A stretch of 64,000 nt of DNA, taken from Azolla caroliniana. Taxonomy: Eukaryota; Polypodiophyta. The translations under genes and the position numbers were made by a program. The first letter of the stretch is position 1. Every line of letters begins with the position of its first letter. Under the pieces are notes generated by a model. It was given only the letters and a program-made list of their open reading frames with translations, did not search any database and had not been told where the DNA came from. The stretch lies in NCBI GenBank assembly GCA_043228905.1, contig JBHGNT010000001.1, positions 27,652,001-27,716,000 of the forward strand, in the 5' to 3' direction. This document shows positions 1 through 7,484 of the stretch, piece after piece.

Positions 1-60
1 TATTGACATCGTCCGTTTTTTTGCTTCTAGCCGCCGACGCTCCCGTTTGAATCGCTCAAA

Positions 61-1173
61 CTAGAGTTGTGTTCCGAGCTTATCATCATCAAGTCTTTCA
101 ATCAGCCTCCGAGCGGCTTCGAGGTGAGCTCCAACCAAGGAAAAGAAGTCGTCTGCCAACTCCTCCCGGATAGTGACAATACTTTCTTCATCCATCTTGT
201 AAATGTTGTCATCGGCCTTTTTCCAGTTTTCTGCATTTGCTTGGAGGACCTGTAATTCCGCCGCTTGTCGCGACCATTGAGTCCACCAGCCCACCGAACC
301 GTCGTAGATATTCCTCTTTGTCTGGTCCTTCCATGCCTTCACCATTGCCTGGATCCGACCCACTCTGAGCTTTGACTTGTCCTCCTTCATCTTCTTAATG
401 AGGACTGCGGTAGCCTGAGCCTACACTTCATAGCTCACCAATTGGGTTTGGTAGGTTGATTGGACCCTATCCAAAGCCATTTTTGTCTGTTCTACTTCTT
501 CATAGTGCTTCTTGCTCAGCTCCGTTTTGTCCATTGCCGCTTCTACAAGTGCCTTCACCGTAGTAACCGCCTTGGTTTGTTTGTTCACATGCGCCTCCGT
601 TTTCTTGGCCTATTCCATCTGGATTTCTTTCACCTTTTCTTGTTGCCTGTCAAATTCCGACCCAAGCTTCTTATGTTCGGCGTCTAGTTGCTTGTGGTCC
701 CGGTGCAACTTTTCAAAATCCTTTTCAAAATCTTTTGTTTTCTGCTTTAGCCGACAGTTTATCTGGGAGCGCGCTTGGTCCTCTCTCTCCTTGTACTGCT
801 AGATTTCTTCTTTCAACCGTTCTATTTCCATTTCCGCCATTCTCCGGAGTTTATCCTTTTCTTGCATCAGCTTTTCTCGCTCTTCCTTCAGCCAATCATT
901 ATTAGCTTGACTTTTCCAGATATTTTCTTCCAGTCTCTGTTTTTCCTCTTCGGTTGCCCTCTTCTAATCCCTTTCTCTACCTCGTAGCGCTTCTTGAGCA
1001 GCTAATTCTTCTTTTAGTGTTATCATTTCCTACTCCCGCTCAATGTCATTTGCCGGGGTTGTACTAACCTCTGGTTGTGCATCTGTTTCCAAAGCTTCCA
1101 TCTGTAGATTAGCCGGTGGCATCGGCTCCATTGCTACACTTGTAGTTTGGCCCATATTGGGCATGATGGTCAT
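61..1173 (-). pseudogene. T1 3' ORF, coiled-coil part, broken by five in-frame TAG codons
   Basis: Read on the minus strand from an ATG at 1173 to a TAG at 61-63, one frame encodes about 365 residues rich in E, K, Q and R with heptad-like spacing, hence a long coiled coil. The frame has exactly five internal stops, at 1030-1032, 964-966, 799-801, 610-612 and 421-423, all TAG. A TAA at 1177-1179 lies just upstream in the same frame, and coil-like residues continue beyond it. The frame is the same as that of the globular part at 2053-2441, so both are probably one original protein. The last 109 residues contain no stop. It resembles no enzyme I know. An env-like or accessory ORF of a Ty3/gypsy element is the likeliest identity (inference from position). 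Confidence 0.6.
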
Positions 1174-2052
1174 GCATTATTTAGCCTTTTTCAATTCTTC
1201 CTCCAAGCTCCAGGCTCCGGATCTATGTCCGGGCCTTCTCTAATTCTTTGGTTGTGGCTAGCAACCGTTTCGCCTAACTTTCGACTTGCTGTTGTTCATC
1301 CTCCATCCAGTCGGCCACACCGGATACTTGCTCTCCGAGCCACTTTAACCATTGGCGGCATGTTTCGTGTTGTGTTAAGGTAGGAAACTGCTGCACTGGC
1401 TCCGGTCTTGGTTCGTGCTCCTTCTTGAGCCAATGGGTCAACGGTTCCAATATTCGCTCCGGACGACGTTCCTCATGCTGTTGCGCTTAAAGACTCGGTG
1501 AGGTAAGTCTCTCTGTAACCGGTTCCCATTGAGCTGTTGTCACTGCGTCTGGTCTTATTACCGACTCTTCCTCCGTCCTGGGTTCTACCACCGTTGAGTA
1601 GGTCTTTGAGGTATTGTCCTACTCCGAACCCAATCCTTCCCCTTGCTGCTCCATGTCGCGCTTTCTTGGGCGACGTTGAAGGGCTTCGACTAGTTTGTCT
1701 TCAACCTCTTCCTCTGTGGTTTCTTGGTTCACCCTCTGGACCAGGTCGTCTGTGTCCCTGTCCTGCCGGTGCAACTTGATTTTGATTGGTTTGGTCATTT
1801 TCTCTGGAACTGGCTCCACTGGCTCCTGTCCTGGGTCGTTTGTACTTCTTCTTGTTGAGATGATTCCCCTACCGTCCATCCGGGGTTGTGCTTTGACAGG
1901 AGCTGTTACCGTTGGGATTCCTTATACGGTGTGGTTTCCGGCCAGGTCCGCATCTTCGGCTTCATGGCGTGTGTTGGGGGTACCAATAATGTTAGCCATT
2001 GGGCTAACCCGCACCATGCCTTCTTCCCGTTCGCTATGGATGCGATGCCTAC
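1174..2052 (-). other. T1 3' ORF, middle region, degenerate
   Basis: This lies between the globular and coiled-coil parts of the T1 downstream ORF. The minus strand reads as P-, E- and Q-rich low-complexity protein in more than one frame, the longest open stretch being 1619-1879 (86 codons), which is in a different frame from its neighbours. Most likely it is a disordered linker broken by indels. No motif was recognised. Confidence 0.4.
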
Positions 2053-2441
2053 TCATAGAGAGGTGGCTATAATTACCGGCCAATCCACCTTGAGTCCTTC
2101 AAATGTTGCTATGATAAGTCCGGCCTGATTCTTTAGCATGGCCCGTGGTCGAGGATGCACAAATCCATATTCTAATAAAATGCGAGCCACCTCCCTGAAC
2201 AAGGGATTCTTGCTGCCTTGTGTTCGGTACACTTTGCTGACGATGGAGTACTCCATGAAGTATTCTGTCAGGATTTCTGTGGAGGGGTTCTCGATGGAAT
2301 ATAATCTCCCGACAAGTAACCAAATGAGGGCTTGGATGGTGCCTTCAGAGATCTCGTCGAGGTCAATCTTTGTTGCGATCTTCTCCGGTTCTTCATGTGG
2401 TGGCGCATCTGCTACCCGGAGAAATCCTTCCAAACCATGTT
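2053..2441 (-). pseudogene. T1 3' ORF, N-terminal globular part
   Basis: The minus frame covers about 130 residues, including the motifs GFLRVADAPPHEEPEKIATK and ATFEGLKVDWP. The first 12 codons lie across Copia-1 at 13457-13493. Removing Copia-1 and one copy of the TGTTG duplication joins them in frame, giving an ATG at 13493. The same protein occurs in T2 at 32928-33361 (GFEGYIQIAEVPPHPNAQEI and NTFEGRAVDWG), so it is conserved between copies. It ends at a TGA at 2053-2055, while the same frame continues as the coiled coil further on. It is not a gag I recognise: the T family has a separate gag-like fragment upstream of RT (55607-55828). Function unknown. Confidence 0.6.
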
Positions 2442-2446
2442 TGTTG
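2442..2446. repeat. Target-site duplication of Copia-1 (TGTTG)
   Basis: TGTTG lies at 2442-2446 and again at 13457-13461, directly outside the two Copia-1 LTRs. Five base pairs is normal for Ty1/copia. Confidence 0.92.
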
Positions 2447-3056
2447 TGTTGGGAATCGACGCTTCGATTCACCTTCACCACTCGGCCACAACCGAGTAAG
2501 CGCGAATCAATGCAGCAGAAAATAGGAATCACAGAGAGAAACACACGAATACACAGGGATTAACGTGGAAAACCCTAGATGGGAAAAACCACGGGAGTAC
2601 AAGACTCCAAACCAACACTATACAAAGAGAAGTATACAATGGCGAGCTGCAAGGCGACGACCTTGAGCTCGCTGTCCTCGCCACAGGCGGCGGAAATACA
2701 CAGAGGCGTCGTCCTCTTCCTCTCTCACGCTCTATCTCTCTCTCTCTCTCACGGCTGCTCTCTCTTCACTCCTCTTTAGTGGAAAAACAGAAAAAATGAT
2801 CAACAGCATTAAAATTGTTTGCCCTAAGTCATATTTATACACATATGACTTTGGGGCTATTTACAACTATAGCCTCAGGGGCCCTTGGCAAACATATTCA
2901 CAGATATGTCCCCGCATCCGGATCTCTCTCCGGGTACATTCGTCATCCGGCTCCGAAGCCGGGGTCTTCATCATCCGGTTCCGAAACCGAAACCGGGCTT
3001 GTCGGCATTCCGTCCGACATCCGACCATCCCATCCGAAGGGACCGTAATCCCAACA
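2447..3056 (-). repeat. Copia-1 3' LTR
   Basis: 610 bp, TG...CA ends, identical by eye to 12847-13456 except for one base near the end. It has a pyrimidine (CT)n tract near 2738-2758 and two units of a CCGG-rich hairpin repeat near 2950-2995 that is expanded in Copia-2. Confidence 0.92.
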
Positions 3057-3066
3057 AACTCCCCCT
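3057..3066 (-). promoter_or_regulatory. Copia-1 polypurine tract
   Basis: On the minus strand, an AAGGGGGAGTT-type purine run lies between the pol stop codon (3067-3069) and the 3' LTR. This is the expected position of the plus-strand primer. Confidence 0.8.
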
Positions 3067-5826
3067 TCACTTCGGCATGGGATGTCTCTCCAATCCGATC
3101 CTCTTCCGGCATGCTTCCAGCTTGTCGGGTGTGAGGACCTTGGTCAGCATATCCGACCCGTTCTCGTCCGTGTGGATCTTTGTCAGCACGAACTCCTTGT
3201 CTTCTATCCTTTCCCGGATCCAGTGATATCTTTGCTGGATGTGCTTCGTCCGGGAGTGATAGGCCGCGTTCTTCGCAAGGTGGATTGCACTCTGACTGTC
3301 GCAGTAGAGTCGGTACTCCTCCTGCCGGATCCCGAGCTCTCTTATGAAGTCCTTCATCCATATTATTTCCTTGCCGGCTTCAACAGCCGCCATGTACTCC
3401 GCCTCCGTGGTTGACAGCGCAACCGTCTTCTGCAGCCTCGACTGCCATGAAACAACTCCCCCTGCATACGTCATCACATACCCTGATGTGGACCGGCTGG
3501 TATCTGCATCAGCCGACATATCCGAATCGGTAAAGCCGTCGAGTTCGGGCTTGCCGGAGCCGAATCGGAGGCACACGTTTGCCGTGCCCTTCAGGTATCG
3601 GAGTATCCACTTGGCCGCGTTCCAATGCTCTTTGCCGGGATTGCTCATGTACCGGCTCACCACTCCGACTGCATATCCTATGTCCGGTCGGGTACACACC
3701 ATCGCGTACATCAAGCTCCCGACGGCAGAGGCATATGGTACTTTCATCATGTCCTCCTTCTCAGCCTTTGTCTTGGGGCTTTGCTTGCTGGACAGCTTGC
3801 AGTTTGCCGGGAGGGTCGATCCGACCGGTCTTGCTTCCGACATGTTGAACCGGTGAAGCACCTTCGTCACGTACTTCTCCTGTGACAGCCACAACTGCTT
3901 CTTGCTCCGGTCCTGGATGATGTGCATCCCTAGTATTTGTCTCGCCGGACCCAAGTCCTTCATTGAGAAGGTTCGGTGAAGAGCCTTCTTCAGCATCCGT
4001 ATCTTGACCTGGTCCCGTCCGACGATCAACATGTCGTCCACGTACAGGAGGAGTATTAGAAAGTCTCCTCCTTCGAACTTCTTCACAAACACGCAGTGGT
4101 CGGACTGCGTTTTGAGGTACCCTTCGTCGGTCATGAAGGAGTCGAACTTCCGGTACCATTGCCGGGGAGCCTGCTTCAGTCCGTAAAGGCTCTTCTTCAA
4201 CCGGCATACCAGGTGCTCCTTCCCTTTCTTCTCGAATCCTTCCGGTTGCTGCATGTAGATCTCTTCTTCGAGGTCACCGTGAAGGAATGCCGTCTTCACG
4301 TCCATCTGTTCTACCTCGAAGTCCATGCTTGCCGCTATGCTCAGCACCGTCCGGATGGAGGTCATCTTCACTACCGGGGCAAATATCTCGTCGAAGTCGA
4401 CGCCCTTCTTCTGCTGAAACCCCTTCACCACGATCCTGGCTTTGTATCTCGGGGGGTTTCCGGCATCTCCCGGCTTCAGCTTGAACACCCACTTGTTTCG
4501 AAGTGCCCGCTTTCCTTTCGGCAACTCCACAAGTTCATATGTGTGGTTCTCATGCAGGGAATCCATCTCGTCCTGCATGGCACTCAACCACCTGCGGCTC
4601 TGGGTGTCGTGCTTTGCTTCTTCAAAGCTCTCCGGCTCCCCCTCGTCGGTTAGCAGCACGTACTCTGGATCCGGAAATCTCCGGGGGGCCCTCCTCTCTC
4701 TTAGAGGATATCTCCGTTCGGGAGCTTCGGTAACCGGTTCTTCCGATTCTTCTTCTTCATCCGAATCCATTTCGGGATCGGGGCCGGTTCCGGTATCATT
4801 TTCATCTTCTTCGGCCGGTTCTGTTTCTTCACCGTCTTTGGCCGGATCCTCGAGTGCTAACTGGTCCCTTGCCGGTCGGGACTGCTCCTCGTAGAGTTGA
4901 TCCTCACCGGTCGACTTGGAGCTCTTCATCTTCTTCTCCGACTCCCAGTCGGCGAGTGTCTTGTTCTCCATGAAGATGATATCACGACTCCGGAATATCT
5001 TCTTGTCGACCGGGTCCCATACTCGGTAGCCGAACTCATCGTCGCCGTAACCGAGGAATATGCATGGTCGGGTCTTTGGATCTAGCTTTCCTCTCCGGTC
5101 CTTTGCCACATGCACGTATGCGAGACACCCGAACACCTTTAGATGCCGGTAGGATACTTCCCTACCGGTCCACACTCTCTGCGGCGTGTCTCCGTCCAAA
5201 GGTACTGAGGGTGATCTGTTTATCACGTATGTCGCCGTCGACATCGCCTCAGCCCAAAACCCCTTAGGTAATTCCGCATGCGCCAGCATACTCCGGACCC
5301 TCTCCATTATGGTCCGGTTTATCCTCTCGGCCAGCCCGTTTAGTTCCGGCGTCTTCGGCACAGTAAACTCGAGTCGGATTCCCTTCGAGCGACAGTACTC
5401 CTGGAACTGCCCCCGGTATTCCCCTCCGTTATCCGCTCGTATCGCTTTCAGCTTCTTGCCGGATTCCCTTTCCACTCTCGCGTGGAGTTCTTTGAAATCG
5501 CACAACACTTGGTCCTTTGTCTTCAACGGTGCCGTCCACAGCTTCCGGCTGTGATCATCAATGAATGTTACGAAGTACTGGGCTCCGCCATGTGACTTCG
5601 TTTCTACCTGACACACATCAGTGTGCACCAACTCCAATGGTGCGCTACGTCTCGTCGGTGGCCTTGAGTGGAAGGAGGTTCGGTTCTGCTTACCGGCCAG
5701 GCAATCGGTGCACTTCTCCAGGTGCACATGCTTCACTGGAATAAGGTTGTCTTCTGCAAGCCTCTTCATCCCCTTCTCACTCATGTGGCACAGTCTTTTG
5801 TGCCACAGCTCACCGGCAGTGTCGGC
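3067..5826 (-). CDS. Copia-1 pol, 3' part: pre-integrase, integrase, RT, RNase H
   Basis: About 920 uninterrupted codons, entered from the C1 insertion at 5826 and ending with TGA at 3067-3069. In order: GAG-pre-integrase (LWHKRLCHMSEKGM), the integrase core with VHTDVC, the downstream ADNGGEY aspartate and the ELNGLAERINRT glutamate block, a long acidic linker, RT beginning RNKWVFKLKPG, the RT active site LLYVDDMLIVG, and copia RNase H ending in the STTEAEYMAA and KHIQQRYHWIRE blocks. The order INT before RT defines Ty1/copia. In the intact element this would be the C-terminal part of a single Gag-Pol protein cut by the element's own protease. C1 separates it from gag-PR, so it cannot now be made as a fusion. 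Copia-2 carries the same protein up to the RT. Confidence 0.93.
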   Translation of the reverse strand, partial: ADTAGELWHKRLCHMSEKGMKRLAEDNLIPVKHVHLEKCTDCLAGKQNRTSFHSRPPTRRSAPLELVHTDVCQVETKSHGGAQYFVTFIDDHSRKLWTAPLKTKDQVLCDFKELHARVERESGKKLKAIRADNGGEYRGQFQEYCRSKGIRLEFTVPKTPELNGLAERINRTIMERVRSMLAHAELPKGFWAEAMSTATYVINRSPSVPLDGDTPQRVWTGREVSYRHLKVFGCLAYVHVAKDRRGKLDPKTRPCIFLGYGDDEFGYRVWDPVDKKIFRSRDIIFMENKTLADWESEKKMKSSKSTGEDQLYEEQSRPARDQLALEDPAKDGEETEPAEEDENDTGTGPDPEMDSDEEEESEEPVTEAPERRYPLRERRAPRRFPDPEYVLLTDEGEPESFEEAKHDTQSRRWLSAMQDEMDSLHENHTYELVELPKGKRALRNKWVFKLKPGDAGNPPRYKARIVVKGFQQKKGVDFDEIFAPVVKMTSIRTVLSIAASMDFEVEQMDVKTAFLHGDLEEEIYMQQPEGFEKKGKEHLVCRLKKSLYGLKQAPRQWYRKFDSFMTDEGYLKTQSDHCVFVKKFEGGDFLILLLYVDDMLIVGRDQVKIRMLKKALHRTFSMKDLGPARQILGMHIIQDRSKKQLWLSQEKYVTKVLHRFNMSEARPVGSTLPANCKLSSKQSPKTKAEKEDMMKVPYASAVGSLMYAMVCTRPDIGYAVGVVSRYMSNPGKEHWNAAKWILRYLKGTANVCLRFGSGKPELDGFTDSDMSADADTSRSTSGYVMTYAGGVVSWQSRLQKTVALSTTEAEYMAAVEAGKEIIWMKDFIRELGIRQEEYRLYCDSQSAIHLAKNAAYHSRTKHIQQRYHWIRERIEDKEFVLTKIHTDENGSDMLTKVLTPDKLEACRKRIGLERHPMPK
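5822..5826. repeat. Target-site duplication of C1 (TCGGC)
   Basis: TCGGC lies at 5822-5826 and 11496-11500, outside the C1 LTRs. The uninterrupted Copia-2 has the motif only once at the same place (near 46484), which confirms the insertion. Confidence 0.95.
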
Positions 5827-5831
5827 TGTCA

Positions 5832-5893
5832 TGAGATGGCAAGACTCGAACCCATGACCTTATGGTATATGGGTCGAGCTCTTAACCATCTCA
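5832..5893 (-). other. tRNA-like block in the C1 LTR (copy also at 11070-11131)
   Basis: On the minus strand the 62-nt block starts TGAGATGG (5893-5886) and ends CCATCTCA (5839-5832), a perfect 8-bp closing stem like an acceptor stem. Inside are a B-box match GGGTTCGAGTC (plus 5843-5853, reversed) and a D-arm-like GGTTAAGAGC. It is shorter than a true tRNA and has no clear anticodon arm, so it is a tRNA-like remnant, not a tRNA gene. It is present in both LTRs. Confidence 0.6.
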
Positions 5894-6010
5894 CCATCTA
5901 TTGTAATTCATAGAATATTATTTTCATTTATGTTTTATTATAAGAAAGTAATGTATATTCCAGATTTCTCTGGAACATTCTAGAAGCTTCAGGATTATTC
6001 CTGAGAACAC

Positions 6011-6056
6011 TATAAAAGAAGGCACTAAGCATTATGTTGAACCAAATTGGTTCAAC
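6011..6056 (+). promoter_or_regulatory. C1 promoter: TATA box, predicted start and hairpin
   Basis: TATAAAAG at 6011-6018, then a perfect inverted repeat, GTTGAACCAA (6036-6045) and TTGGTTCAAC (6047-6056). A start about 33 nt after the TATA box falls near 6044, so the transcript would begin AAATTGGTTCA, which is complementary to 6261-6271 next to the LTR. C2 has the same layout with different bases. Confidence 0.65.
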
Positions 6057-6260
6057 ACCAGTCTTAAGCCTCTTAGTCGATTTGTACTTATCTTTCATAT
6101 AATATAAGAGCTGCTGTCATCATCCTATTTCCCTCTCTCTCTCTCCTCTTCTCACTTCCTCTCTCTCGGGAATCTTACGCAGTCCCGTCCTCTTAGTACT
6201 AATAGTACTACTCTTCTTAGTACTAATTCCATCTCTGTTTTAGTACTATTCCTGACAGTT

Positions 6261-6271
6261 TGAACCAATTT
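6261..6271 (+). promoter_or_regulatory. C1 putative self-priming site
   Basis: TGAACCAATTT starts three bases after the LTR. It is the exact reverse complement of 6044-6054 in the predicted 5' end of the same RNA. There is no TGG start, hence no ordinary tRNA primer site here. Confidence 0.7.
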
Positions 6272-6326
6272 TTTCCTCTAGCCTACTTGTCACTCTCCCT
6301 CATCCTCCTACCCTTTCCCCTATACT

Positions 6327-7484
6327 ATGGCTACTGTTAGCGCCCAAGAATACCAATCCGTTTTCTCCGAGCTACAGTGCCTAAAAGAAAAGTTTGTTGC
6401 CTTGGAACAAGAAAACCAACGGCTGATAGGGGATCTGCAACAAATCGCTCTAGAAAAACAACAAACGCAACAACAACATGGGGAGTTAGCGTTACGGGTA
6501 CAACAACTCGAAGCAGCGTTGCAACAACAAGGATCCAGTCCCCAAGGATTTCATAAAGAGCCCAAGATTGGACTTCCTGTGAAATTTGATGGAACGCGTT
6601 CGCAATTTCGGGGATTCCTTAATCAGGTACGCTTAGTCATCCAGATGCATCCTTCCCGATATCCCACTGATGCATCTCGAGTCGGCCTAATAGGCACGCT
6701 ACTTAGCGGCTCAGCCTTGGCATGGTTCGCTCCGCTTCTAGAAAAACAATCGCCCTTGCTTAATAACTTTGAAGATTTTATTGGTGAGTTTAAAGCCTGC
6801 TTTGGAGACACCGACAGCATCAGGACGGCGATCAACAAGATCCGGCGATTGCGTCAAGGCGATCGTCCAGCCTCTGCCTACGCGGCGGATTTCCGCCTAC
6901 TTGCTTCAGATATACCCTGGGATGATCAAGCACTAATGGAGCAGTTTCGCTATGGCTTGCGAAACGATGTCAAAGATCTACTTCTAACTTTCCCCGAAGA
7001 ACCAAAGTCTCTTACGGAGGCAATCAGTCGAGCAGTTCGATGTGACAACCGCCTTTTTGAACGGCGTTCAGAACGCCAATTACAGATACCACGCTCTAGG
7101 CCAGAGCCCACTTACGCCGCAGTCGCGGCTAAACCGTTTGCACGAGACATACCTCAAGCAAATACTTCGACACCGATGGAGATCGATACCATGCGTCGAC
7201 GCGGCCCGTTATCGGAAGAAGAAAAGCAACGACGACGTGCCAATCGATTATGCCTTTATTGCGGTGGACCAGGACATATCGCCATCAATTGTCCCCATAG
7301 GCCAAGAAGACAGGTAAATCAAATTGTCGCCTGTACTAAACCTGAGTCAATTCTTCCCTTCGGAGTGTCTGATAGTAGTAATAGTACTAATAGAGTGTCA
7401 GATAGTATTCATAGTACTAATAGCCCAAGTATCTCAAATAAATTTGAAATCCTTAGTCAATTAGATGAAGAGTTAAACGATTGA
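6327..7484 (+). CDS. gag: C1 Gag (capsid and nucleocapsid)
   Basis: 385 residues from ATG 6327 to TGA 7482-7484. It builds the virus-like particle and binds the element RNA. An N-terminal coiled coil (about residues 8-75, Q/E/L-rich) is followed by a Ty3-type capsid domain (about 80-255, with KFDGTRSQFRGFLNQVRLVI and ALAWFAPLLE), a basic stretch, and one CCHC zinc knuckle, CLYCGGPGHIAINC, near residue 310. The length is typical for sushi/Tcn1-like gags. The start is the first ATG after the leader and opens the coiled coil. C2 encodes a diverged relative at 56229. The S/N-rich C-terminal tail carries the AGTACTA repeats also seen in the LTR. Confidence 0.95.
   Translation: MATVSAQEYQSVFSELQCLKEKFVALEQENQRLIGDLQQIALEKQQTQQQHGELALRVQQLEAALQQQGSSPQGFHKEPKIGLPVKFDGTRSQFRGFLNQVRLVIQMHPSRYPTDASRVGLIGTLLSGSALAWFAPLLEKQSPLLNNFEDFIGEFKACFGDTDSIRTAINKIRRLRQGDRPASAYAADFRLLASDIPWDDQALMEQFRYGLRNDVKDLLLTFPEEPKSLTEAISRAVRCDNRLFERRSERQLQIPRSRPEPTYAAVAAKPFARDIPQANTSTPMEIDTMRRRGPLSEEEKQRRRANRLCLYCGGPGHIAINCPHRPRRQVNQIVACTKPESILPFGVSDSSNSTNRVSDSIHSTNSPSISNKFEILSQLDEELND
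7472..7478 (+). promoter_or_regulatory. C1 putative -1 frameshift site G TTA AAC
   Basis: The gag and pol frames overlap only from 7469 (just after a TGA in the pol frame at 7466-7468) to the gag stop at 7484. Within these 16 bases the heptamer GTTAAAC lies in the X XXY YYZ register of the gag frame (7472; 7473-7475; 7476-7478). Arteriviruses use the same heptamer for -1 frameshifting (established, from memory). Slippage here would give Gag-Pol. Confidence 0.6.

Larger units (their letters stand above)
5827..6257 (+). repeat. C1 5' LTR
   Basis: 431 bp, TGTCA...TGACA ends, identical by eye to 11065-11495. It holds a tRNA-like block at its 5' edge, a TATA box at 6011, a perfect hairpin at 6036-6056, CT-rich tracts, and repeated TTAGTACTA motifs near the 3' end, which also occur scattered in gag and pol. 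Confidence 0.95.

Noticed and set aside
3344-4653. Plus-strand ORFs opposite Copia-1 pol (and likewise opposite Copia-2, E34-54 and E58)
   Set aside because: They are antisense shadows of well-supported pol genes.
5832-5893. A functional tRNA gene at the C1 LTR tip
   Set aside because: Only 62 nt, no proper anticodon arm, and present in both LTRs. It is tRNA-like, not a tRNA gene.
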